Origin: Stieleria varia | Lineage (GTDB): Bacteria; Planctomycetota; Planctomycetia; Pirellulales; Pirellulaceae | Reading direction: 5' to 3' | Length of the DNA stretch: 64,000 nt | Assembly: GCF_038443385.1 (NCBI RefSeq) | Contig: NZ_CP151726.1 | Span: 5,580,001 to 5,644,000 of the forward strand | Shown: one piece after another, positions 18,580 to 27,397 of the stretch | How the letters are laid out: the number at the start of each line of letters is the position of its first letter | Position numbering within the stretch: the stretch's first letter is position 1 | Notes under the pieces: generated by a model | What the model saw: the letters and a program-made list of their open reading frames with translations, nothing else | Database searches by the model: none | What the model was told of the DNA's origin: nothing | Made by a program: the position numbers and the translations under genes

Positions 18580-18655
18580 TGTTGGGGTTGACTGACAGAG
18601 CTGGAGTGGTAGAAACGATCTTCTCATCTCATTCTCGTCACCTTGGGGGCAAACC

Positions 18656-19714
18656 ATGGCTCGACTTGCTCGCGCGGAGGTCTTCGATCCTAACGAAGTC
18701 ACGATCGCTCACGTGATGGCCCGCACCGTCAGACGGTGCTTCTTGTTTGGCAACGATCCGGTCTCCGGAAAGAATTTCGACCATCGCAAGGTCTGGATCG
18801 AACAGCATCTTCAGCATTTCGCCGCTTGCTTTGGGATTGATCTGATTTGCTTTTCGATTCTTTCAAACCATTATCACCTGATTCTCAAATCGCGTCCGGA
18901 CGTGGTCGCGAGCTGGGACGACACCGAAGTCGCTCGGCGGTGGCTGATGCTCTGCCCTCATCGTAAAGACAGCAATGGGAACCCGCTGCCGCCTTCCGAG
19001 TGCGAACTCAATGCGATCCGCAATTGCCCGGAGAAACTTGCCGACACCCGGTCCCGGTTGAGCAACATCTCGTGGTGGATGCGATTGCTCAATCAGCGGA
19101 TCGCACAGCGTGCGAACCACGAAGACGAGGAAACCGGGCGGTTCTTTCAAGATCGTTATAGAGCCGTTCGACTCATCGACGAATCCGCCTTGCTTGCGTG
19201 CGCCGCTTATGTCGACCTCAACCCCATCCGCGCCGCGATGGCCGAGACGATCGAGCAGAGTGATCACACTTCGGCGCAACGTCGAGTCGAAACCTGTACC
19301 GAGCAACCGGCCACCACCCACAACGATGGACTGCGGCATGACGATTCTTTTCTCGCACCGGTGGAGATCGACGAAAGCAACGGAGAAACGAGTCCAGTCG
19401 CAAGTCAATCCGGCACTCGATGTAGCGACAAAGGATTCTTGTGGTTCCCGCTGGAACAATATCTCGAATTATTGGATTGGACGGCGCGCCAAATCGCTGA
19501 AGGTAAACACGGAAAGACGCCCGAGCACCTTGCACCGATCCTTCAGCGCCTGGGGCTGGAGTCGTCCGTCTGGTGCGAGCTGGTGGAGGACTTTGGCAAG
19601 CTCTTCAAAACGGTCGCCGGGAATCCTTGTGCTGTGGACGAGCACCGCAGTTGCAAAACCCATCGTCGCTTCCGCCTGAGTCGCCGCGTCCGCGAGCTAA
19701 TCCCTTCGGACTAA
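18656..19714 (+). CDS. REP-associated (IS200-like Y1) transposase family protein
   Basis: A 352-aa member of the large IS200/REP-associated transposase-like family common in planctomycetes. The HUH-type motif HYH is at residues 72-74 (ILSNHYHLIL), and the family block ending GRFFQDRYRAVRLIDE.. AAYVDLNPIRA is present. In the helix where RAYTs carry the catalytic tyrosine I read NQRIAQRANHED, which has none, as appears common in this subfamily, so single-strand cleavage activity is uncertain. ATG 18656 follows a GGGGG. The gene is flanked by inverted-orientation copies of a GGGGACA-containing repeat (18530-18579; 19868-20033; also near 17603), which may be its mobilised substrate (inference). 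Confidence 0.85.
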   Translation: MARLARAEVFDPNEVTIAHVMARTVRRCFLFGNDPVSGKNFDHRKVWIEQHLQHFAACFGIDLICFSILSNHYHLILKSRPDVVASWDDTEVARRWLMLCPHRKDSNGNPLPPSECELNAIRNCPEKLADTRSRLSNISWWMRLLNQRIAQRANHEDEETGRFFQDRYRAVRLIDESALLACAAYVDLNPIRAAMAETIEQSDHTSAQRRVETCTEQPATTHNDGLRHDDSFLAPVEIDESNGETSPVASQSGTRCSDKGFLWFPLEQYLELLDWTARQIAEGKHGKTPEHLAPILQRLGLESSVWCELVEDFGKLFKTVAGNPCAVDEHRSCKTHRRFRLSRRVRELIPSD

Positions 19715-20149
19715 AAGCTTCCCGCGATCAGCCCCTTTTCTAAGTCGCTCTCTACAGCGACGCCGCTAGCGTTCTGGACATCAGTTGCCCCATTCGCCCA
19801 AAACCTCTAGCGAAAGCGTCCCATCACGTCGATCAAGGCCAGCGAAGCCCCACCCGAGACCGCTCATTGTCCCAAACACCTCAGGAGCCAAGCGGAACCA
19901 CCCCAGCAAAGTGCTCTGTCCCCATCACTCTCTGTCCCCATCACTCTTTGTCCCAAACACCTCAGGAGCCAAACCGAACCACCCCAGCAAAGTGCTCTGT
20001 CCCCATCACTCGTCCCCATCACTCCGGGAATTCAAGCTACTGGGCGTGACGATGATCTTACCGTGTTTCGTCATGCTGAGCATGACCTACGGGCAGGTTG
20101 AAAACCTGCCCCACGTCTGTAGGCGACGTGTCGGCATGATCGAATGTGG
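19715..20149. repeat. gene-free stretch with an 80-base direct duplication and CTGTCCCCATCACTC repeats
   Basis: A block beginning TTGTCCCAAACACCTCAGG starts at 19868 and again at 19948 (period 80). Each block contains CCACCCCAGCAAAGTGCTCT followed by one or two copies of GTCCCCATCACTC. The repeats end near 20033. The core is the reverse complement of the repeat before the RAYT gene. No coding sequence is supported. Confidence 0.75.
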
Positions 20150-20971
20150 CTACAGGAAGAGGAATGTGAATCCGGCAAGAGAGGCTGCGGTTGCGGTCAT
20201 GCCGCCGAGGTCGAATCCGGACTTCTCCAGGGGCTCAAAGTCGTTCACCAGGGATTCGCAGGTGGAACAATCCGGGCCGTTACGGACGCAGCGGTCGGGA
20301 CGTTGGCTGCCGATCCGATATGGCAAGACCGCGGTGTTGCATAAGAAATGAGTCATCGACGCACCGTTGGTCAGATAGCCGTATCCGGTTCCGCATCGCT
20401 CCAGGTCTGCTTCCTCAAAATACAGCGGTCGATGTCCATACCCTGTGGTGTCACGCTCGGGCAGTGAAGGTGCCAAGCCCGTGGCGGTGACATAGCGTGG
20501 GTAGGAGTCGACAGTCATCTCGCTTGCACGGCTTTGTGGAACGTTCGAATGCAGATCGATGTTCATGTCAATCTGATGAACCGGTTTGCTCAAACGATCC
20601 AAATGCTGCTGCACGCTTCTTTGTCGACGCTGCTCCTCGGACAGTTCTGGCGTCGTATCCGGCTCAGTCGCTTGCGATGTCAGCACAGAAGTAGACGCAG
20701 GAATAGTCGCCGACACTGATTCGGTTGGCGCGGCGGGAGTCACCATCTCCCACTCCAAATCCACCGCAGCGACTTCACCGGTCCCTTCCGAGGCTCCGAA
20801 CGACGCTCGGTCCGACCGGAACGCCGATGTCTCATTGAGCTCATGCACCGGAACGCTGTAAAGCGCCTGACGCAAGCCTTCGGCATTGGCGGGCATCGCG
20901 GCACACAGGATCATGGACGCGAGCGCGATGAGGGTCTGAATGGAAGTCGAAGTTTTCAAGTGCGTTCCCAT
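20150..20971 (-). CDS. secreted planctomycete protein of unknown function
   Basis: A 273-aa protein that I cannot assign to an enzymatic family. ATG 20971 gives a clean signal peptide (TLIALASMILCAAMPANA); a longer frame to 21157 reads through the palindromic repeat at 21097-21151 and is rejected. The middle is Thr/Ser/Glu-rich and probably disordered (residues about 50-140). The C-terminal 110 residues form a conserved-looking block with GYGHRPLYFEEADLERCG, four cysteines (CNTAVLPYR.. DRC.. DCSTC) and a hydrophobic C-terminus (GGMTATAASLAGFTFLFL) that could be a membrane segment. The PLYFE..LERYG-like pattern recurs in planctomycete secreted proteins as far as I recall. It is not obviously co-transcribed with neighbours. 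Confidence 0.7.
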   Translation of the reverse strand: MGTHLKTSTSIQTLIALASMILCAAMPANAEGLRQALYSVPVHELNETSAFRSDRASFGASEGTGEVAAVDLEWEMVTPAAPTESVSATIPASTSVLTSQATEPDTTPELSEEQRRQRSVQQHLDRLSKPVHQIDMNIDLHSNVPQSRASEMTVDSYPRYVTATGLAPSLPERDTTGYGHRPLYFEEADLERCGTGYGYLTNGASMTHFLCNTAVLPYRIGSQRPDRCVRNGPDCSTCESLVNDFEPLEKSGFDLGGMTATAASLAGFTFLFL

Positions 20972-21355
20972 TGTGTTACCTGCGGTTCTGGCGAGTTTCA
21001 CGACTTCGATCGCCCGAAGTTGAAAACCGCAGCCGCTTGATTTGGAGTACGGCCAGACGAAGTCAGCCGCCATTTCCTGTGTCCTAGTACAACTGGTAGT
21101 GGGATTCGCCAGAACTCCTTTCGCAACGGATTTCTGACGAAATCCACTACGCCACATTTTGATGGTGCGTTTCTTTATCGGCCCTTGTAATCGTCAACAT
21201 CCAGAAAAAGCACCCAATGAGAAACGCTTCGTCGACCGCATTAGACTTTGCATTTTGCCCAGACTAAACGTCACAATGGAGACGGTTGCGTCCGATCTTA
21301 CCAGCAGTCGAGTTGCCTACATTGATCCCATCAAGCGACTCTGGGCATCTCTCCG
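20972..21355. other. 384-base divergent intergenic region
   Basis: It separates the leftward secreted protein from the rightward LEPR-XLL giant and must hold both promoters. It contains the palindrome at 21097-21151. I see no gene and no promoter consensus that I would defend. Confidence 0.4.
21097..21151. repeat. imperfect palindromic repeat (19-base arms)
   Basis: GTAGTGGGATTCGCCAGAA (21097-21115) pairs with 21133-21151 (17 of 19 positions) around a 17-base loop. The right arm reads TTCTGACGAAATCCACTAC. A degenerate relative occurs at about 10250-10277. Confidence 0.75.
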
Positions 21356-24300
21356 ATGTTTGCATTCATGTCAAAATCACGCCGTCCACCGAAGTCTCAC
21401 CCGACGAAATCTCGTCCGCACGCTCTGCATGCCAGTGCCCCGCGACGACGTTTCGGCTCGCGCCCATCCGGGTCGAAACTGGCGGGATTGGCGAGCCGTT
21501 TGCAGAAGATTTGGATGCATCACTGGGTGGACGGCAAGTTCGACGGCGAGTTCGACGGCGAGGTGAACGCATATCAGCCGATGCAGTACACGCCAGCGCT
21601 TGGCATTCTGGAGCCAAGAATTGTGCTCAATGCGACCGCTGAACTGAACGTTCTGGGGCAGTTGGTTCTCATGGGCGACGCGGCGGATGACGTGGTACGA
21701 GTCGATGTCGTCAACGATCACGAACTGCAGTTTCGAGATGCCGCCGGCGAGATCATCCCGATCGCAGGTCACTCTGCGGGCATAAACGGTAGTCCCAACG
21801 ATCCGATCGCCGTCGACGACATTCCTGCGGGCGAATTGCTGATCAATCTCGGCGGCGGCAGCGACACGTTGACGTTGCAGATTCCCGACCAATTGAACGT
21901 CACGATGGTCGATGCAGCAGGAAACGATTCGGTGGAACTGGACGTTCAGCCGCTCGCTGCAGCCTCGTCAGGCAACACAAGTCGGCTACAAATCGCTGCG
22001 GACCGAATCACACTGCCTGCATCGCAGAACACGGCGAGCTTCATCGGCCGCGATGTGACATTGACTGGCGGTGTGTTTCTGGGCAACAACGCTGGTTTCA
22101 CTCGGATCGATTTGGGAGATGGCTCGTTTGCCGTCGATGGGCGACTGGTCTTGGGGGGCGATCTGATTCTCTCAGGAGGTGATGCCACCATCGATCTTAG
22201 CGAGGCTACGCTTTTGGCGTCGGCAAGGCAGTCGGACTTGATCGTGGATCTGTCGACGACGAATTCAGCGAGTGCCGTCTTCGGTGAATTTGGTGTTCTA
22301 CGAGGAGTCCGAGTCCATGATCTGCAAATCCTGTCGGTTGGGAACTTGCAGTTCAACGACAGCATCCAAATTGATGGCGTGGTCTCATGGGTTGGCAATG
22401 AGACGTTACCCGACGGGGTTCGCATCGACACGGGAACACTGCGTCTGGATGGCACGATCGATTTCATTGGTGCCACGCAAAATGATTTTGAGATCCAAGT
22501 CGGCTCCACCGCGATCCTGTCCGGTGATGCGACGATTCACGGGGACGTGTTCTCGGATGGAATCATTGCACCTGAGTCAAGCGGCGGGAGCATGGGCGGG
22601 GAATTCCGCGTGGACTCGCTAGCCATGTCGTCGTCGGCGAAACTGTCGATCGATGTGAACGGTTCGGTTGCGGGCGTCGAGCACGATACGATCGTGGTCG
22701 ATGGTGGTGTCGTACAGATCACCGGCACGGAGTTGGAGATTTTGGACAATGCAGTCTTGCTGCCAGACACCGAGATCGTCCTTTTGCGAAACGATGGCTC
22801 CGATGATGTGGTCGGTCGATTTCGCAGCAGTCGGGATGTCTTTGGTAACGTCTTACAAGCTTCGAGGACGCTTGACGAAGGAGACTTGGTGATCGCGGAC
22901 TTTGCCGGCAGCGGACTTGCGGCATACGTCACTTACTTTGGTGGCGACGGAAACGATGTTTCCTTGGTGATCGCTGGAGATCGAACCGAGGATATCGACA
23001 CGATCACTTTGGTGACACGACGTGGGAACGACATCGAGATACGCACCGCACCGGACTTGGTCAGTGTTTTCACCGCCACGCCGACGGTTCGCCCGATCGA
23101 GGAGTTGAATGGCAACTCGCTACGATTGATCGGCGAAGGGCCGCGAAATCAAGTCTTGATCGATGTCAATGGGTTTGTCGATCCTACGGGGCAACTGAAC
23201 GTCGACACGGAGTTTGTGTTCTGGGCGAGTGATCAAAGCGACCAAGATCGCTTGGTTATCTACGACTCCAACTTGTCAACCAACGACACCCCGGCGTCAA
23301 TCAATCTGCAACGCAACGCACTGGGTGAGACCGAGATCGTCATGCTGCCTGGCGAGATGGGCTTGCCGAGTTATCGCTTTGCGACCGCACGGACCGAGTT
23401 GATGGACATCCAGCTCACTTCTCAAGATCTTACGTTCATGTTTTCGGACGCCAGTGAGTCCATTTCGATCGATGGTCAGAATGCGATCGCGGACGGATCA
23501 AGACTGTTGGTGGATGCGTTGGGAATGGATAGCGAGATACTGTTTCTGAATCCGACGGTATCCTTGGGCATTAATGCCGACGCAGGGAACGACGTCATAA
23601 CCGTCGATGCTTTCGGGGACGAGATGCGAGCATCGATCTTCGTTTTGGGTGGACTCGGCACCGATTCGACGACGGTTGCGGCGACGTTATCGCTTGGCAG
23701 CGGTCTCAGTGCGGGGAACTTGGAGATCGCGGCCGAAGACATCTTGGTGACGGGCGACATCGACACAAGTCTCGGCAACACGAGCGGTCAGATCACGATC
23801 GAGGGCGGTGACCAAGTCGTGATCCGTTCACGAGTTTCGGCGAACGGCAACTCCATCAACATTGATGGAATCAGGGGTGAGATCGACACATCGCAGGCAA
23901 CGCTGATCGCATCACAGATCACGATTACCAATGGCGGAACTGCTCAAATTGGTGACTTGCTGGCCGCTGGCGGGGAGATCGTGTTAGGCAGCGTCGGGCA
24001 GTCGTTGCAGTCCGTGACGCAAAAGTCCGGGACGTTTATCCAGACCGATTCATTGTCTGGCGTGGTGACCGGCGACGTCCGGCTCGCTCAGTCTGGGAAT
24101 CAAATCGCGACGGTCAAGTCCTTTGCCGTCGATGGTGCGTTTGAGTTGACCGATGGCCTCGGCGATTTGAGCGTCAACAACGTGAGTGGACTGAGTGACG
24201 ATGTCCGCATCGCATCTGCGGGAACCGTGCTGCTTGGTAACCTTGCGATAAAGGTTGACAACGGAGACATCGAGATCCGGGCGGGCGGCAGTATTGAAGA

Positions 24301-27300
24301 CGCTGATGCAGACGACGCGTTACCGAACCTGATCGGCCAGCGAATCGACTTGATCGCCGGTGCACCGCTGTCCGGCAATAACTTTCCCGCTGGTTTCGGT
24401 TCGGGTGTCGGCGTGTTGAACGACGTCGATCTGGTGGCAAGAACGCTGCTCAATGTCGATACTTCGGCGACGCAGGGTGATGTCCGCATCACGAGCGTCG
24501 GTGAGACCATCCCGGTCGGCGTGATCGATGCTGCTGGCGGTCGAGTGTTCTTGGTCGGCGAAGCAATCGTTGATGGTGGTGAATCAACGGCGTTGGATGT
24601 TTTGTCCGACATCATTGCCGGTCAAGTCGATCTGCGGGGCGAAAGCGGGATTGGACAAGGACAACGTTTAGAGCTGGAATCCGTCAATGATGTTGTTGCC
24701 GTAACGACACGTGGTGACATCGATCTGCGAACCTCGGCGACGGACGACAATGTTTTGTATCGCGAGGTATTAACTGGCATCGGTGCGTTGACTATCGAGC
24801 AATTCGGTCCAGCGATGATGACTTTGGGATCGATCCGAAATGACAATGGTGACACCGTCATTCGAAATACGCAGGGATCGATCGAAGTCGGAGCTAGTGC
24901 GGCCACGGATGGAATCACGGTTGGAATATCCGGCGACTTGTCATTGATCGCGATCGGCAATTCGTCCGACATTGTTCTGCGAAGTGGCATCGAGTCGGCG
25001 GCGGGCGACATCGACGTCTTTGCTGGTCGTCATATCGAACTGACAAGCACTGCGTTGCTTGAGTCCGATTCCGGTTTGGTCACGCTGATCGCGGATCAGT
25101 TCAACGAAGGGCAATCCGGCGCAATCACAATGGCGGAAGGCAGCGATATTGACGCTGGAATAGGCCGAATTGACGTTTCTGCGGACGGTGACATCGCCAT
25201 TGCGGAAATGATCAGTCGTGCAACGGGTGATGCGATTCGAATCGAATCGATAAACGGTGCCATCGTTGACGCAGGGGATGCCGGATTGGATTTGGTTGCA
25301 TCCAACGGCACCACGACACTGCGATCGCGGCTGGGAATCGGAGACTCCGATGCGTTGGAAGTCGACTTGAATCGACTGAACGCGACCGTGTCATCGGTTG
25401 GTAATATCGAACTGGTTGAATCCAGTGCGATTCGTCTGGAGAGTGTTACCACGACCGACGGGCGAGTCTCGATCTCTGCGGTAGGACAGATCCGCGCCGA
25501 CGATGTCATCTCCATGAACGTAGGCAATGTGGATGATGCATTGGGCGGCTCCAGCCGCGACGTTACTTTGATCACGACAGGATCGTCCAGCGACATTCTG
25601 GTTGGTCAATTGGATGCCCACGCATCGGCAGACATTCATCTGATAGCTGGCGATGACGTTTTGCAAATCGATACGAGTTCACTGATCCGCGCGGATGACT
25701 TGACAGTGGATGCGAGCAATGGCGTTTCAGATTCGTTGGCTGCTATTGATCTGCGGACGCAGATCGAACAGCTTGATGCCTTGGTCCGAGGAGCCCATCA
25801 CGGTGACTTGATCTTGACCGAACTGGATGATTTGATCTTAGCGGGATCTGACGCGGATGATGATTCAGAGCAAGTGCGGACGGGCAACGGCGAAATACGA
25901 ATCAGCTTGCCTGGAGTACTGAGTGTCGTTGATGCCGGACGAGTGGACGACGGAGATGATTTGGTAAACGACTACGAGATCTATGCCGGAGGAGACGCAG
26001 GACGCGTACGGATCGATGCATCAGAAATTCAGTTCGGCGACTTTGTCCAACTGCATGCCGATCAGTCGAACTTGGGTGCGGTGCGATTGACTGCGCCCCG
26101 TGTGATGTTGGGCAGTGACATTCAGATCGACACGGGTGAGTCGGTCGGCGTCGCACGAATCTTTTCCCCCCGACCGGACGTCTCGCAATTGGATGATATC
26201 GTTCCAGGTGATGAGCCACTGGGAACGGGGTTCTTTGATTTCACGTCCATCATGACCAATCGTTTGGAGCAAGCGGCGGTCAACGACGCGACGGGAATCT
26301 TGACCGTCAAGATCGGCAATCCTGGCGAGCGTGGACTGACCATCAACATCGATTGGGGAGCAGCGACCGGGCGATTCCAGCAAATCGATTTGCTCAGCGG
26401 TGATGCACCACCATTGACCGTCAGTCACCTGTATCTTGAACAAGACATCCTGGACTCGACCCTCAATGGACGTCCATCGTCAACTGACCCGCTGGAGGTC
26501 TTGTTTTCGGTCCGGCATCACGAGTCGATTCTTGTACTCGGCGATTCGATTCAGCAGGGGGACGGCGAAGCAGAATCAGTGGACGGGGGCGTGATTTCGA
26601 GTACCGACGATCCGCAAACGTTTGAGTCCGCGAGCGTGCCAATTTTGGAAAGCGGCCAAGCACGCTTCATCATTCCGGCGTTGTCGATCCCCGTGGCGTT
26701 TTTTCCTGTGCGAGATGTGATTCCGGAAACGGAGGACGCGGAGATCATCATTCCGACGACGACGTTCGTGACAAATTCCCAGAGTGGATTTGAAGTCGTT
26801 GAATCAAGTGCGTCGGCTGGTTCCAGCCGCGACGAGTTCTTTCAATTGCGTGTGCTGTCTCCGGATCCGAATGCGGATGACCTTGTGGAGCCGACTCGGT
26901 TGCCGGACGATATTCTGTCGGGAGATCAACTCAAAGAACTTTTTGCGGAACTGCCTGACGGCAGCTACGAAGTGCAATATGTACTGGGGGACGGTAACGT
27001 CCGTTCGATCTTGCAAGTCGATCTTCGCGGCGGTCAGCCCACGATCCGCGGCGATGAGCTTGATGGCGGCGAGATGCGTCTGATCCCTTTGGAGCCAGAA
27101 ACGGAGCCCAGTGCAGAGGCAAGCACAGAGGCCCAAGGAGAAAACGATACAAGGACTCAGCGGTCAGAGAAGTTGCCCGCTCCTATCGGTCAACAGGATG
27201 CCGAATCGGCTGAAAAGCCGATTTTCTATCGCTTTGACGGGCAGAATCGGCCAAGCGACCCTGTGCCAGTTGACGGGGAGGCTCGTTCGGACCAGCATCG

Positions 27301-27385
27301 AACTCCACGTGCCGCGCTACTAGCCGCAATGGCAAGCCGGCGTCGTATGATAAAGTCCTCTGTACCGTCACATCCAACTCACTAG
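21356..27385 (+). CDS. giant LEPR-XLL exported repeat protein (adhesin-like)
   Basis: A 2009-aa protein. A basic N-terminus (residues 1-45) and the planctomycete LEPR-XLL sorting motif at 85-93 (LEPRIVLNA) precede a very long, Asp/Gly/Ser/Thr-rich region of short irregular beta repeats such as GDVRITSVGE, GDIDVFAGRHIEL and GDLSLIAIGNSSDI. These resemble the parallel beta-helix of filamentous-haemagglutinin-like adhesins. A C-terminal part of about 450 residues has fewer repeats and ends in a basic tail. No transmembrane helix or autotransporter barrel is seen, so the export route is not known. A kinase gene starts 12 bases after the stop, and an acyl ligase 12 bases after that, indicating one operon. 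ATG 21356 is used; ATG 21368 is equally possible. Confidence 0.8.
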   Translation: MFAFMSKSRRPPKSHPTKSRPHALHASAPRRRFGSRPSGSKLAGLASRLQKIWMHHWVDGKFDGEFDGEVNAYQPMQYTPALGILEPRIVLNATAELNVLGQLVLMGDAADDVVRVDVVNDHELQFRDAAGEIIPIAGHSAGINGSPNDPIAVDDIPAGELLINLGGGSDTLTLQIPDQLNVTMVDAAGNDSVELDVQPLAAASSGNTSRLQIAADRITLPASQNTASFIGRDVTLTGGVFLGNNAGFTRIDLGDGSFAVDGRLVLGGDLILSGGDATIDLSEATLLASARQSDLIVDLSTTNSASAVFGEFGVLRGVRVHDLQILSVGNLQFNDSIQIDGVVSWVGNETLPDGVRIDTGTLRLDGTIDFIGATQNDFEIQVGSTAILSGDATIHGDVFSDGIIAPESSGGSMGGEFRVDSLAMSSSAKLSIDVNGSVAGVEHDTIVVDGGVVQITGTELEILDNAVLLPDTEIVLLRNDGSDDVVGRFRSSRDVFGNVLQASRTLDEGDLVIADFAGSGLAAYVTYFGGDGNDVSLVIAGDRTEDIDTITLVTRRGNDIEIRTAPDLVSVFTATPTVRPIEELNGNSLRLIGEGPRNQVLIDVNGFVDPTGQLNVDTEFVFWASDQSDQDRLVIYDSNLSTNDTPASINLQRNALGETEIVMLPGEMGLPSYRFATARTELMDIQLTSQDLTFMFSDASESISIDGQNAIADGSRLLVDALGMDSEILFLNPTVSLGINADAGNDVITVDAFGDEMRASIFVLGGLGTDSTTVAATLSLGSGLSAGNLEIAAEDILVTGDIDTSLGNTSGQITIEGGDQVVIRSRVSANGNSINIDGIRGEIDTSQATLIASQITITNGGTAQIGDLLAAGGEIVLGSVGQSLQSVTQKSGTFIQTDSLSGVVTGDVRLAQSGNQIATVKSFAVDGAFELTDGLGDLSVNNVSGLSDDVRIASAGTVLLGNLAIKVDNGDIEIRAGGSIEDADADDALPNLIGQRIDLIAGAPLSGNNFPAGFGSGVGVLNDVDLVARTLLNVDTSATQGDVRITSVGETIPVGVIDAAGGRVFLVGEAIVDGGESTALDVLSDIIAGQVDLRGESGIGQGQRLELESVNDVVAVTTRGDIDLRTSATDDNVLYREVLTGIGALTIEQFGPAMMTLGSIRNDNGDTVIRNTQGSIEVGASAATDGITVGISGDLSLIAIGNSSDIVLRSGIESAAGDIDVFAGRHIELTSTALLESDSGLVTLIADQFNEGQSGAITMAEGSDIDAGIGRIDVSADGDIAIAEMISRATGDAIRIESINGAIVDAGDAGLDLVASNGTTTLRSRLGIGDSDALEVDLNRLNATVSSVGNIELVESSAIRLESVTTTDGRVSISAVGQIRADDVISMNVGNVDDALGGSSRDVTLITTGSSSDILVGQLDAHASADIHLIAGDDVLQIDTSSLIRADDLTVDASNGVSDSLAAIDLRTQIEQLDALVRGAHHGDLILTELDDLILAGSDADDDSEQVRTGNGEIRISLPGVLSVVDAGRVDDGDDLVNDYEIYAGGDAGRVRIDASEIQFGDFVQLHADQSNLGAVRLTAPRVMLGSDIQIDTGESVGVARIFSPRPDVSQLDDIVPGDEPLGTGFFDFTSIMTNRLEQAAVNDATGILTVKIGNPGERGLTINIDWGAATGRFQQIDLLSGDAPPLTVSHLYLEQDILDSTLNGRPSSTDPLEVLFSVRHHESILVLGDSIQQGDGEAESVDGGVISSTDDPQTFESASVPILESGQARFIIPALSIPVAFFPVRDVIPETEDAEIIIPTTTFVTNSQSGFEVVESSASAGSSRDEFFQLRVLSPDPNADDLVEPTRLPDDILSGDQLKELFAELPDGSYEVQYVLGDGNVRSILQVDLRGGQPTIRGDELDGGEMRLIPLEPETEPSAEASTEAQGENDTRTQRSEKLPAPIGQQDAESAEKPIFYRFDGQNRPSDPVPVDGEARSDQHRTPRAALLAAMASRRRMIKSSVPSHPTH

Positions 27386-27397
27386 CCGCCGTGTCCA

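Noticed and set aside
20972-21157. N-terminal extension of the secreted 273-aa protein
   Set aside because: It would start inside the palindrome at 21097-21151 and place the signal peptide 60 residues in.
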